Assembly: GCF_904846185.1 (NCBI RefSeq)
Contig: NZ_CAJGZQ010000022.1
Location: forward strand, 1 to 60,176
Reading direction: 5' to 3'
Length of the DNA stretch: 60,176 bases
Source of the DNA: Psychrobacter immobilis
Lineage (GTDB): Bacteria > Pseudomonadota > Gammaproteobacteria > Pseudomonadales > Moraxellaceae
Positions 28,456 through 36,649 of this stretch are shown in pieces. The translations under genes and the position numbers were made by a program. Under the pieces are notes generated by a model. That model was not told the origin of the DNA, did not search any database, and saw only the letters and a program-made list of their open reading frames with translations. How positions within the stretch are numbered: position 1 is the stretch's first letter; the number at the start of each line of letters is the position of its first letter.

Positions 28456-29772
28456 ATGAAATTCTCAAAGTTCGGTCAAAAATTTACCCAGCCCACCGGC
28501 ATCTCACAATTGATGGATGATCTAGGCGATGCACTAAAAAGCGATCAGCCAGTCAACATGCTGGGCGGTGGTAACCCTGCCAAAATTGATGCCGTCAATG
28601 AGCTATTTCTAGAGACATATAAAGCGCTTGGTAACGATAATGATGCTGGCGTACCCAATAGTAGCGCCATTATCAGCATGGCGAATTACTCTAACCCGCA
28701 AGGTGATGCGGCCTTTATCGATGCGTTGGTTGGCTTCTTTAACCGTCATTATGATTGGAACCTCACCTCAGAAAACATCGCCCTGACCAATGGCTCACAG
28801 AATGCGTTTTTCTATCTGTTTAATCTGTTTGGCGGTGCGTTCAAAGATGAGAAGAACGAATCTATCGACAAATCTATTCTACTACCATTGACCCCTGAGT
28901 ATATCGGCTATAGCGACGTGCATGTCGAAGGTCAGCATTTCGCAGCCGTATTGCCACATATCGATGAAGTGACTCATGACGGCGCGGAAGGCTTCTTTAA
29001 ATATCGTGTTGATTTTGACGCATTGGAGAACTTGCCAGCGCTAAAAGAAGGTCGTATTGGCGCGATTTGCTGCTCACGCCCGACCAACCCGACTGGCAAC
29101 GTGCTGACCGATGACGAAATGGCGCATTTGACCGAGATTGCCAAACGTTATGACATACCGCTTATCATCGATAATGCCTACGGTATGCCCTTCCCGAATA
29201 TCATCTATTCAGACGCGCATTTGACGTGGGATAACAATACGATTCTGTGCTTTAGCCTGTCTAAAATTGGTCTGCCCGGTATGCGTACTGGTATTATCGT
29301 GGCTGATGCCAAAGTGATTGAAGCGGTCAGCGCGATGAATGCGGTGGTGAATCTAGCGCCGACACGCTTTGGTGCAGCGATTGCCACGCCATTGGTAGAA
29401 AACGATCGTATCAAGCAATTAGCTGATAATGAGATTAAGCCGTTTTATCAAAAGCAAGCAACCCTCGCTGTGAAGCTATTAAAAGAAGCATTGGGTGATT
29501 ATCCACTGATGATCCATAAGCCTGAAGGCGCGATTTTCCTATGGTTGTGGTTTAAAGACTTACCGATTAGCACCCTTGAGCTATACGAGCGCCTCAAAGA
29601 AAAAGGTACGCTTATTGTGCCAAGCGAATACTTCTTCCCTGGTGTCGATGTCAGTGATTATCAGCATGCGCATGAATGTATTCGTATGAGTATCGCCGCT
29701 GATGAGCAGACGCTAACTGATGGTATTGCAGCGATTGGTGAAGTGGTGCGTGAGTTGTATGATGGTCGGTAG
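28456..29772 (+). CDS. avtA: Valine--pyruvate aminotransferase
   Basis: PLP-dependent transaminase that interconverts valine and pyruvate with 2-oxoisovalerate and alanine. 438 aa. Strong family match from the start: FGQKFTQPTGISQLMDDL, NMLGGGNPA, ALTNGSQNAFFYLFNLFGG, SRPTNPTGNVLTD, IDNAYGMPFP, the PLP lysine K270 in FSLSKIGLPGMRTG, and PEGAIFLWLWFKDLP. AvtA usually has about 417 residues; the additional 20 lie in insertions near 55-80 and 125-140. The ribosome site is weak. It is transcribed on its own. Confidence 0.95.
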   Translation: MKFSKFGQKFTQPTGISQLMDDLGDALKSDQPVNMLGGGNPAKIDAVNELFLETYKALGNDNDAGVPNSSAIISMANYSNPQGDAAFIDALVGFFNRHYDWNLTSENIALTNGSQNAFFYLFNLFGGAFKDEKNESIDKSILLPLTPEYIGYSDVHVEGQHFAAVLPHIDEVTHDGAEGFFKYRVDFDALENLPALKEGRIGAICCSRPTNPTGNVLTDDEMAHLTEIAKRYDIPLIIDNAYGMPFPNIIYSDAHLTWDNNTILCFSLSKIGLPGMRTGIIVADAKVIEAVSAMNAVVNLAPTRFGAAIATPLVENDRIKQLADNEIKPFYQKQATLAVKLLKEALGDYPLMIHKPEGAIFLWLWFKDLPISTLELYERLKEKGTLIVPSEYFFPGVDVSDYQHAHECIRMSIAADEQTLTDGIAAIGEVVRELYDGR

Positions 29773-29872
29773 GTTTTGAAAGTGAGCTGAGAATTACAAT
29801 TAGATCTAGTGTAAAAGTATTCGAAAGTCTCTACGCCAGTTACAGCCATCACATTATTTTAGGAATAACTAA

Positions 29873-30304
29873 ATGAGACTTATGTCAGCTATAGTCTTAC
29901 TTCTAATGTCTGGTTGTAGCGCTGTACATTCCGATGACGCCAACTATAAAGTTTTGATTCATGGCAATGAGGAATGCAACTATGACTATGGTGTAGAAGA
30001 CTTTTGCGACGAATATAATCAAATATCCTATAAAAATACTGACAAGACTGTCAATTTTGATAAAGATAAAGTTTTAGTGTTTCCGGAAGATAACTTTGGT
30101 TATTTAGTTGTTATAAACCCAGAAACTCAAATAGCTTATCCTTTTGGATACTTAGTTAATTATAAAAAACTAATTTTTTCTAAAGATTCTAACGAATTCT
30201 GTATAGAGGGAGATATCTCTGCTTATCGTGATGAAGATAGTGGATACTTCTGTTTTGAGTTTACTGAAAACAACTTTGAGCGCATTTACGATGCTACTCG
30301 CTAG
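29873..30304 (+). CDS. Hypothetical lipoprotein
   Basis: 143 aa with a short signal and lipobox (LLLMSGC, Cys near 15), AGGA 8 nt before the ATG. The mature part is acidic and rich in Asp, Asn, Tyr and Phe with five further Cys residues, which suggests disulfides in the periplasm. No family recognised. The codon use is clearly AT-rich compared with avtA, which suggests acquisition from elsewhere. It converges with the gene at 30320. Confidence 0.65.
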   Translation: MRLMSAIVLLLMSGCSAVHSDDANYKVLIHGNEECNYDYGVEDFCDEYNQISYKNTDKTVNFDKDKVLVFPEDNFGYLVVINPETQIAYPFGYLVNYKKLIFSKDSNEFCIEGDISAYRDEDSGYFCFEFTENNFERIYDATR

Positions 30305-30319
30305 TATTTAGCCTAACAA

Positions 30320-31441
30320 TTATAGATCCACCTTTATCCTAATATATTGAAAAGTATCATTAAGATCATTAAAGTTGCCGTTTTCTTTCCAGAAGGCGGC
30401 GCTATGAGTAACCGCTAAATATAAATAGCCGTCTCTTGCCCAAAATATGTCTCTTGGCTCCTCCATAGGCATCCAATGCATAAAGCCTGCACCCATAATC
30501 GGGATGATGTCTGTTCCCTTAATTCTATACAGCTCTAGATCGGTGTATTGCTCATATGGGTTGGTATAGGCTGAGATGATATATTTTTTATTGGGCGAGA
30601 TATGAGGATAATCTATAAACGTCTGCGTCGTCTCACCCGAATTTTCATCAATCATCTTATAGTCACCGCTTTCCCAGTAACCTCCACTGACCAAATACTG
30701 ATTTAACGAGGCAATCTGACCTACGTACTCAAAAATCTGATACCCATCATTATCTACATTCTTATCAGTGAACGTTACTACCTTGCCAGCGGTTGCAATT
30801 GATAGAACACCATTTCTCTTCTTAATACTTTTATCTTTTGATAGAAAATCAACGGCAAGTGGACGTTTCTTCTCAAACAAAGCCTTATCAATTAGCTCTA
30901 TTTTTAGGTAATCGTTAAGTGCTTTGCCATTTTCAAAAGTCTCGTAGTCTTCGCCAATGGATAGATATGCTAGTATGTTTAAATCTTTGGACGTTAGCGA
31001 GGCAGGTATAGTAGAACCCGTTTGCTCTTTTCTCACAAAGACCTTTTCCCATTTAACAACGTCTGTCTCTACAATGCCATCATTGTCCTCGTCATACTCT
31101 CTACGAATTCTGTCTTGCACCGCATACCAGTCCTTTCTATCTTCAATGACGTCTAACTTCTCAGCAAAGGCATAGCTTTTCACCTTTCGAGCAGCGCCGC
31201 TTGGTAACTGACGTGCGATTGCCCCATCTTTTTCCGTCACGTAAACTTGCTTCAATGCAGTCGTATCATCGTAGTCAATCTCGATACCATCACGATTGTA
31301 CTGCGCCAAAAGTGCTGCCGATATGGGTTTATTTAGGTCAATGATGACATTTTGACTTGCCACTGCTGAATGATAGCTAAACGTCGTTAGGAATAGAATG
31401 GTAGAAGAAAAAATGTAAGTAGGTATTTTAAATGAAGACAT
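30320..31441 (-). CDS. Hypothetical secreted protein
   Basis: 373 aa with an N-terminal signal (hydrophobic 10-22, cleavage near AVASQ). Residues about 60-140 (a stretch with RQLPSGAARKVKSYAFAEKLDVIEDRKDWYAV split over strands) look like an SH3b-type domain. The C-terminal half has repeated strand segments (YPHISPNKKYIISAY, ELYRIKG, DIFWARDGYLYLAV) that suggest a beta-propeller-like fold. No family is assigned and the function is unknown. No clear ribosome site precedes the ATG at 31441. Confidence 0.6.
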   Translation of the reverse strand: MSSFKIPTYIFSSTILFLTTFSYHSAVASQNVIIDLNKPISAALLAQYNRDGIEIDYDDTTALKQVYVTEKDGAIARQLPSGAARKVKSYAFAEKLDVIEDRKDWYAVQDRIRREYDEDNDGIVETDVVKWEKVFVRKEQTGSTIPASLTSKDLNILAYLSIGEDYETFENGKALNDYLKIELIDKALFEKKRPLAVDFLSKDKSIKKRNGVLSIATAGKVVTFTDKNVDNDGYQIFEYVGQIASLNQYLVSGGYWESGDYKMIDENSGETTQTFIDYPHISPNKKYIISAYTNPYEQYTDLELYRIKGTDIIPIMGAGFMHWMPMEEPRDIFWARDGYLYLAVTHSAAFWKENGNFNDLNDTFQYIRIKVDL

Positions 31442-31539
31442 AATATGGTCTGCTATATATTTTATATTATAAATTTTACACCATAAAATCCTACTTAAGT
31501 TTACTTTTTTGATATCTGAAATAAAATTACTTCGGAATA

Positions 31540-31914
31540 TTAGCGCTGCTTTAAAAGTTTAGTAGACGGATTGAATGAACTGAATATCTTCGTCCACTTA
31601 TTCAGCGCATAGAGCACGTAAGGCAGCAGGCACGTATTGATCAAATCGCGGAGGCTTGCGACCAGCTGTTCGTGGCTTAAACCCGCCATGCCTGACGCTT
31701 CAATCGTATTTCGATTATCTAAATACTCGCCCAATAAAGCAATGCCCGTCACGACGACTAGAGCCATGAATGATCTGATGCTTTGGTTTTTAATAATAGG
31801 ACGCAGCACAAGCAGACACAAAAGATAGATGCCGACGCCGACATAGATATGTAAGGCATCTTTGGCAAGGCCAGATACTTCAATAACATTGATTTTAAAA
31901 GCGGTAAAATCCAC
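31540..31914 (-). CDS. Small integral membrane protein, unknown function
   Basis: 124 aa opening with GTG (GGA about 9 nt upstream). Hydrophobic helices near 22-42 (YVGVGIYLLCLLVLRPI), 48-66 (FMALVVVTGIALLGEYLD) and a weaker one near 92-106. A short basic tail follows. It resembles small teichoic/VanZ-like or holin-type membrane proteins in size only; I do not recognise the family. It is transcribed in the same direction as, and 98 bp upstream of, the secreted protein gene. Confidence 0.5.
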   Translation of the reverse strand: MDFTAFKINVIEVSGLAKDALHIYVGVGIYLLCLLVLRPIIKNQSIRSFMALVVVTGIALLGEYLDNRNTIEASGMAGLSHEQLVASLRDLINTCLLPYVLYALNKWTKIFSSFNPSTKLLKQR

Positions 31915-32024
31915 TAGAGTATTCCAAATATAAGCAAGTAGAAAACGACTGAGAGTATCACTAAATCATGATGGCTAAACTATAATAGCTAAAGAGTGGC
32001 AGCTACAAAATGATGGCTGAGCAT

Positions 32025-32059
32025 AAAAAAGGCAGATTATATAATGGATAATCTACCTT
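32025..32059 (-). terminator. Terminator after hisBH
   Basis: Plus-strand AAGGCAGATTAT (32029-32040) faces ATAATCTACCTT (32048-32059) with one wobble; on the minus strand the stem is followed by TTTTTT (complement of 32025-32030). It lies 39 bp past the hisH stop codon. Confidence 0.75.
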
Positions 32060-32097
32060 CTGCTAAATTAAATATTCACTTCACATTTATCGTCTAC

Positions 32098-32742
32098 TTA
32101 CACATTCCACTCGACGAAATTTTTCAACAACTGCAAGCCAGCAGTATGACTTTTTTCTGGGTGGAACTGAGTCGCAAATAAATTGTCTTGGATGACACTG
32201 GCACAAAACGGTTGACCATAGTCACATATCGCTGCCACTTGTGAGCTATTAGTAGGCTCGCAGTAGTAACTATGCACAAAGTAAAAATGCGCGTTGTCCT
32301 CAATACCATGCCACAATGGGTGGTCAAAATCCATACCGCTAATGGTATTCCAACCCATATGCGGTACTTTGATGGTAGCGCCCTGCTGATCCTTCCACGT
32401 CGGGTCAAATGCTTCTACAGTGCCGTTTAAGATACCCAAGCAGTCTGTACCACCATTTTCAGCGGACTGCTCAAACAATGCCTGCATGCCCACACAAATA
32501 GCCATAACAGGCTTATTAAACACCGCATGGCGTATGACGTTATCAATCCCTGCTTCATGCATGCCAGCGATACAGTCACGCATCGCACCGACACCGGGGA
32601 AGACGATCTTGTCTGCCGCAGCGACGACTTTTGGGTCGTTAGTGATAGAGACTTCTGCCCCAACCACTGACAAGGCTTTACTGGCGGAATGCAAATTACC
32701 CATGCCATAATCTAGTAGCGCTACTTTGGTTACTTTAGCCAT
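32098..32742 (-). CDS. hisH: Imidazole glycerol phosphate synthase, glutamine amidotransferase subunit
   Basis: Class I glutaminase that feeds ammonia to HisF in the fifth step of histidine synthesis. 214 aa: [10 protein letters not shown] at the N-terminus, nucleophile Cys in [11 protein letters not shown] (oxyanion PGVGAM upstream), and the His-Glu pair in FHPEKS. The start codon overlaps the hisB stop by one base (TAATG), so the two are translationally coupled. hisF is not in the window. Confidence 0.97.
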   Translation of the reverse strand: MAKVTKVALLDYGMGNLHSASKALSVVGAEVSITNDPKVVAAADKIVFPGVGAMRDCIAGMHEAGIDNVIRHAVFNKPVMAICVGMQALFEQSAENGGTDCLGILNGTVEAFDPTWKDQQGATIKVPHMGWNTISGMDFDHPLWHGIEDNAHFYFVHSYYCEPTNSSQVAAICDYGQPFCASVIQDNLFATQFHPEKSHTAGLQLLKNFVEWNV

Positions 32743-33407
32743 TAAAACGCCTCTTTGGTCGAAGGTAGCGTATTGAGTGCACGCTCATCATATTCGCAAG
32801 CCATACGTAGCGCACGAGCAAACGCTTTAAAGGTAGACTCGATTTGGTGATGGCTATTTTTGCCTTTTAAATTGTCTAAATGCACCGTCATCCATGAATG
32901 GTTGACGAAACCATAGAAAAACTCACTAAACAAATCAACATCGAAATTACCCACATGCGAACGGGTAAAAGGAATGTCCATGTGTAAACCCGGACGTCCT
33001 GATAGATCGACGACAGCGCGGGTCAATGATTCATCGAGCGGCGCATAAAAATGCCCATAACGACGAATGCCTTTTTTGTCGCCCAATGCCTTGTTAAATG
33101 CTTGTCCAAGGGTAATACCAGTGTCTTCAACGCTATGATGGTCATCGATAAAGGTGTCACCGTTGCATTTAATCTCTAAGTCAAACAAACCGTGACGCTT
33201 GATTTGATCAATCATATGGTCCAAAAACGGCACGCCAGTATCCACCGTGCCTTTACCTGTGCCATCAAGGTTTACGGTACAAGTGATTTGCGTCTCAGCT
33301 GTATTACGTTCGACAGTCGCGATACGCTCAGGGCGACCATGTAGATTTAGGTTTTTTGGTACATTTTGCTCAGGTGTATCAGCAGTCGTCATTGCATTGG
33401 CTGTCAT
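32742..33407 (-). CDS. hisB: Imidazoleglycerol-phosphate dehydratase
   Basis: Monofunctional dehydratase of histidine synthesis, with no N-terminal histidinol phosphatase domain as in E. coli. 221 aa: [25 protein letters not shown], metal-binding [11 protein letters not shown] and [12 protein letters not shown]. It carries about 25 extra N-terminal residues before RIATVERNT, and the start at 33407 has a fair GAGAG site. First gene of the hisBH pair. Confidence 0.97.
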   Translation of the reverse strand: MTANAMTTADTPEQNVPKNLNLHGRPERIATVERNTAETQITCTVNLDGTGKGTVDTGVPFLDHMIDQIKRHGLFDLEIKCNGDTFIDDHHSVEDTGITLGQAFNKALGDKKGIRRYGHFYAPLDESLTRAVVDLSGRPGLHMDIPFTRSHVGNFDVDLFSEFFYGFVNHSWMTVHLDNLKGKNSHHQIESTFKAFARALRMACEYDERALNTLPSTKEAF

Positions 33408-33548
33408 GGCTACTCTCTATCAGTTTTTATCAGTGAAAAGCGGTCAATAAATAAGGCAAAACATGTCTAAATATTTTACTAGTGTCTGGGTCAGCGCTAG
33501 CAAAAAATGTATTAGAAAATGATATATACAAAAGATATCAAGGTATTA

Positions 33549-33718
33549 GGGCGTGTCCTCATTTTAAAAATGGCGATAAAAATGAGATAAATTGCAGTCA
33601 AACAAGGAAAATAGCGCAGATAATATCGAGATATTAGTCAGCTATTTGACGCCGTTTGGCAAGATTTAGCCATTTTTAACCCATTTAGATAACTATCGAT
33701 TGAATTGAGGACACGCCC
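33549..33718. mobile_element. MITE-like element, copy 1 (170 bp)
   Basis: A non-coding element bounded by inverted repeats GGGCGTGTCCTCA (33549-33561) and TGAGGACACGCCC (33706-33718), flanked on both sides by TA (33547-33548 and 33719-33720), which looks like a target duplication. A second copy lies at 43167-43345 in the same orientation with nearly the same interior. It carries no reading frame, so it would have to be moved by a transposase elsewhere. It is between hisB and the GNAT-like gene. Confidence 0.88.
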
Positions 33719-33768
33719 TAGGGTTTGTACGTACTAAATATCATCTAGCCTCATCATAGCAAACCCTA
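33719..33768. repeat. Inverted repeat next to MITE copy 1
   Basis: TAGGGTTTG (33719-33727) and CAAACCCTA (33760-33768) around a 32-nt loop. It begins with the TA that borders the MITE. No T-run; function not apparent. Confidence 0.4.
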
Positions 33769-33829
33769 ACATTTACTGCCACGACCAAGCGGCAAACCAT
33801 GCACAAAATTACCTCATTCTGCTAAAATA

Positions 33830-33838
33830 GTGTGTTCA
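33830..33838 (+). promoter_or_regulatory. Candidate extended -10 promoter for GNAT-like gene
   Basis: TGCTAAAAT, a weaker copy of the recurring motif, 141 bp before the ATG at 33980. Confidence 0.35.
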
Positions 33839-33979
33839 GTATTATTAATCATGATTTGCACTGACTTTTAGATATCATATTCTACAGCCTACTTTCTATG
33901 ACTTTTGCCGTGTTATAACTTTGTGCTGTGTCATACTGCTACTTTATACGATAGAAACCCTCTGTTTATAGGAACTGCC

Positions 33980-34402
33980 ATGCCTTTAGAAGCGATCGCC
34001 ATTAATAGCTTGGATGTACCACTTATCAAAAAACCTGCTCGCGACAATGAGCTATCAGAGCGCTTGCAGGCATTATACGATAGCGATGACGCGCAGCCTG
34101 ATGGTATCGAGGTATTAAATATCGTTGAGCAAGGTTTTAAGCGTGGTCAGTATCTATACGTCGGTATGTTTAATGATAAACCTATCGCCGCTGTTGGCTG
34201 TTTTGATGATGGGCAAACCGATGCCAAGCGTTTGCAATATTTAACGGTGCATCAGCAAAATCGCGGTCGCGCGATCGATGCTAAGTTTATCAAACTGGTC
34301 TATGATGCCGAGGTCAAAAAAGGTGTGCGTGAGTTTGTCCCTGCCGATGCGGATATCCATCGTATTATGAGCGAGTATGATTTACTGCGTGTTAAAGACT
34401 AA
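33980..34402 (+). CDS. GNAT-like protein, possibly PanZ/PanM-type
   Basis: 140 aa. The central part (YLYVGMFNDKPIAAVGCFD, then RLQYLTVHQQNRGRAIDAKFIK) has the strand-turn-helix pattern of an acetyl-CoA-binding GNAT fold, with NRGR in place of the usual Q/RxxGxG/A. Small proteins of this shape include PanZ, which activates aspartate decarboxylase, but the similarity is only suggestive. The ATG at 33980 has AGGA 8 nt upstream; a TTG at 33905 is not used. Confidence 0.6.
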   Translation: MPLEAIAINSLDVPLIKKPARDNELSERLQALYDSDDAQPDGIEVLNIVEQGFKRGQYLYVGMFNDKPIAAVGCFDDGQTDAKRLQYLTVHQQNRGRAIDAKFIKLVYDAEVKKGVREFVPADADIHRIMSEYDLLRVKD

Positions 34403-34478
34403 ATCGAGAGCAGAAACAGTTAATTTTGCCAATATTTGATTATTTATCGTCTTTTATCTTCTATTATGCAAAAACTAC

Positions 34479-34507
34479 TTGACAGCAACGCCTATATTTA
34501 GTTTAAT
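34479..34507 (+). promoter_or_regulatory. tRNA-Phe promoter
   Basis: -35 TTGACA (34479-34484), 17-bp spacer, -10 TTTAAT (34502-34507), then GCGCC as a stringent-type discriminator. The start of transcription would be about 10 nt before the tRNA. Confidence 0.8.
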
Positions 34508-34524
34508 AGCGCCTCAACGAAGAC

Positions 34525-34600
34525 GGCTCGATAGCTCAGTCGGTAGAGCAACGGATTGAAAATCCGTGTGTCGGCAGTTCGAACCTGCCTCGAGCCACCA
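34525..34600 (+). tRNA. tRNA-Phe (GAA)
   Basis: 76 nt with a complete cloverleaf: acceptor GGCTCGA/TCGAGCC, D-arm with AGCTCAGTCGGTAGAGC, anticodon loop TTGAAAA (anticodon GAA), T-arm with GTTCGAACC and an encoded CCA end. It has its own promoter and terminator. No integrase or attachment site is visible beside it. Confidence 0.98.
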
Positions 34601-34616
34601 TTCGTTTAAGAATTCT

Positions 34617-34652
34617 AAAAATCCCCGAACAGTGATGTTCGGGGATTTTTTA
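34617..34652. terminator. Terminator after tRNA-Phe
   Basis: AAAAATCCCCGAAC (34617-34630)/GTTCGGGGATTTTT (34637-34650), loop AGTGAT. The A-run on the other side also serves the minus-strand gene ending at 34687. Confidence 0.92.
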
Positions 34653-34686
34653 TGCCTGTATTCCGTTCTGAAATAAGTCTAATAGC

Positions 34687-35055
34687 TTATGACAAACGTC
34701 TTCTTAATAACACCTCGCAACGTTCACGCGAGTCTAAGTCATAAACCGTCGCGCGGTAATCGATACCATGGCGTCCTTCAAAAAATATCACTCTATCGCC
34801 CACTGCTAAAAAGCAAGACGTGCGCGCATCATAAATGAAACCATCAATCACGAACGCCAAATCACGATCTATCTCGCGTACCGTATAAGTTTCTCCTTGC
34901 GGAATCAACCGCTCAAACCATGCGCTATGGGCAGCATTGGTGCTTAATACGCTGATGAGCAGCAGCACCGATATCACAAATATACTTTTTGACGACATCG
35001 TAAAAGTCGAGCTAGCTAGACTGATGCTATTGAGGATGTTTTTATTAACTGTCAT
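34687..35055 (-). CDS. Hypothetical secreted protein
   Basis: 122 aa with a signal peptide (hydrophobic IFVISVLLLISVL, cleavage near AAHSA) and a compact mature domain of about 75 residues rich in Arg, Asp and aromatic residues with two Cys (SCFLAVGD, RERCEVLL) that may form a disulfide. No family recognised. AGG precedes the ATG by 9 nt. It ends at the bidirectional terminator of tRNA-Phe. Confidence 0.65.
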   Translation of the reverse strand: MTVNKNILNSISLASSTFTMSSKSIFVISVLLLISVLSTNAAHSAWFERLIPQGETYTVREIDRDLAFVIDGFIYDARTSCFLAVGDRVIFFEGRHGIDYRATVYDLDSRERCEVLLRRRLS

Positions 35056-35237
35056 AACTTTAACCTACTCAGACCTGCTCAATGATTGATTCTCTTTGCT
35101 ATGCTTCTCATGCTAAACGCTTACTGTCACGGTTGCATAACATTTTTGTGCTGTTTTTTAGACAGCGGCGCTCAGTATACTCGATAGTATTGATAATGAT
35201 AAATATGACAGATGACGAATACTAATAGGGAAAAGCG

Positions 35238-35738
35238 ATGAGAGCGTTCGATTACGATTTGGATTATAAAAACCTAGATTTGCGCGCGCAGCCTGAGCTG
35301 TATCGGGTCGGTCGCGGCGAGCAAGGCGTATTATTGGTAGAGCCGTATAAATCTGAAATCCTGCCACACTGGCGCTTTGCGACCCCTGATATTGCGCTTG
35401 AGAGCAGCGAGACAATTTATCAGATGTTTTTAGATTATCTGGCGGTCGATGACTTCGTCGGTGCAGATATGGCGCGCAAATTTATTCAAATGGGCTATAC
35501 CCGCGCCCGTCGTTATGCCAATCACAAAGGCGGCAAAAAGTATAAAGGACCAGTACCCGATGATAAAAAAGGTCAGAGCGGCGCACATGGTCGTGAAGAG
35601 TTGCCACGACAAATCGAAGACCCAGTCAAAGCAGAGTCAGCACGCATATTTAAACAAAAATGGGACGAGTGTCGTGAGAACGAAGATTATTTAAGAATGA
35701 AAAAGGAACATCGCGAACGTTATAAAGAGGTTGAATAA
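35238..35738 (+). CDS. DUF4385 family protein
   Basis: 166 aa, soluble and highly charged. The N-terminal half (LDYKNLDLRAQPELYRVGRG, GEQGVLLVEPYKSEILPHWR) and MARKFIQMGYTRARRYANHK are strongly conserved features of DUF4385, whose function is unknown; the basic helix and Asn/His/Lys-rich turn suggest nucleic-acid contact but this is speculation. AGGGAAAAG precedes the ATG. It stands alone between a minus-strand gene and gph. Confidence 0.85.
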   Translation: MRAFDYDLDYKNLDLRAQPELYRVGRGEQGVLLVEPYKSEILPHWRFATPDIALESSETIYQMFLDYLAVDDFVGADMARKFIQMGYTRARRYANHKGGKKYKGPVPDDKKGQSGAHGREELPRQIEDPVKAESARIFKQKWDECRENEDYLRMKKEHRERYKEVE

Positions 35739-35902
35739 GCATAAAATATATCAATGAAAATTATCCTCAGCCTGAAAAGATAGAAATACTTATAATGACA
35801 GACTGTTAAATAATTGAATTCATGATTTGCTGTGCTAAGGTAATGAGGGCTTGGAGCTAATACTCCAAAAAAGTATAAAATTGATAGCGTGGGCAAATAA
35901 TA

Positions 35903-36604
35903 ATGACTGTAGATATTAAGCAACTTTTGATTTTTGATTTTGATGGCACGCTCATTGATAGTGTGCCAGATTTGGCTGATGCGACTAATGCGATGTTAAC
36001 CACGCTGGGCAAAAAGACTTACCCTATCGAGACCATACGAAACTGGATAGGCAACGGCTCAAGATTGCTGGTAGAGCGCGCACTAGTAGGTAAGGTAGAA
36101 GTGTTAGAAGGCGAGTTGACGGTCGAGGAAGCCAATCACGCAGAGCACCTGTTTTTTGAGTCTTACAAAAATCTCAGTGGTAGCAAAACCGTTGCTTACC
36201 CAGATGTCGATAGCGGACTAAAAAAGCTAAAAGCGGCAGGATTTACGCTGGCGCTAGTGACCAATAAGCCGATTCGTTTTGTACCGAAAATATTGCAATC
36301 CTTTGGCTGGCAGGACTTATTCAGTGAAGTATTAGGCGGTGATAGTCTCTCAACTAAAAAGCCTGATCCAGCACCGCTATTGCATGTCTGTAAAGCGTTG
36401 AACGTCACTCCAGAACAAGCTGTGATGATTGGCGATTCCAGAAACGATATCTTAGCTGGACAAAACGCCAATATGGATACGCTTGGATTGTCTTATGGCT
36501 ACAACTACGGACAAGATATCCGTGAGCTAAATCCTATCGAAGCCTTTGATGACTTTGCGGCATTAGTAGAATATATTTTCAAAAACTATAAGATAGACAG
36601 CTAA
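35903..36604 (+). CDS. gph: Phosphoglycolate phosphatase (HAD family)
   Basis: 233 aa HAD-superfamily hydrolase that removes 2-phosphoglycolate formed during DNA repair. Motif I DFDGTLIDS (nucleophile Asp near 11), cap domain about 20-90, motif II LVTNKP, motif III Lys in KKPDPAPL, motif IV GDSRNDI. Length and motifs match Gph; related HAD phosphatases such as PpaX-type cannot be excluded. The ribosome site is weak. It converges with comM. Confidence 0.88.
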   Translation: MTVDIKQLLIFDFDGTLIDSVPDLADATNAMLTTLGKKTYPIETIRNWIGNGSRLLVERALVGKVEVLEGELTVEEANHAEHLFFESYKNLSGSKTVAYPDVDSGLKKLKAAGFTLALVTNKPIRFVPKILQSFGWQDLFSEVLGGDSLSTKKPDPAPLLHVCKALNVTPEQAVMIGDSRNDILAGQNANMDTLGLSYGYNYGQDIRELNPIEAFDDFAALVEYIFKNYKIDS

Positions 36605-36649
36605 AATTTGAACATTCGAATGATTCATTTAAGCCATTCTTTGAAATTA

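Noticed and set aside
33549..33718. MITE as a terminator or REP-type hairpin
   Set aside because: The 13-bp ends, TA flanks and near-identical second copy are better explained by transposition.
34525..34652. tRNA-Phe as a genomic-island attachment site
   Set aside because: No integrase gene or repeated tRNA 3' end is visible nearby.
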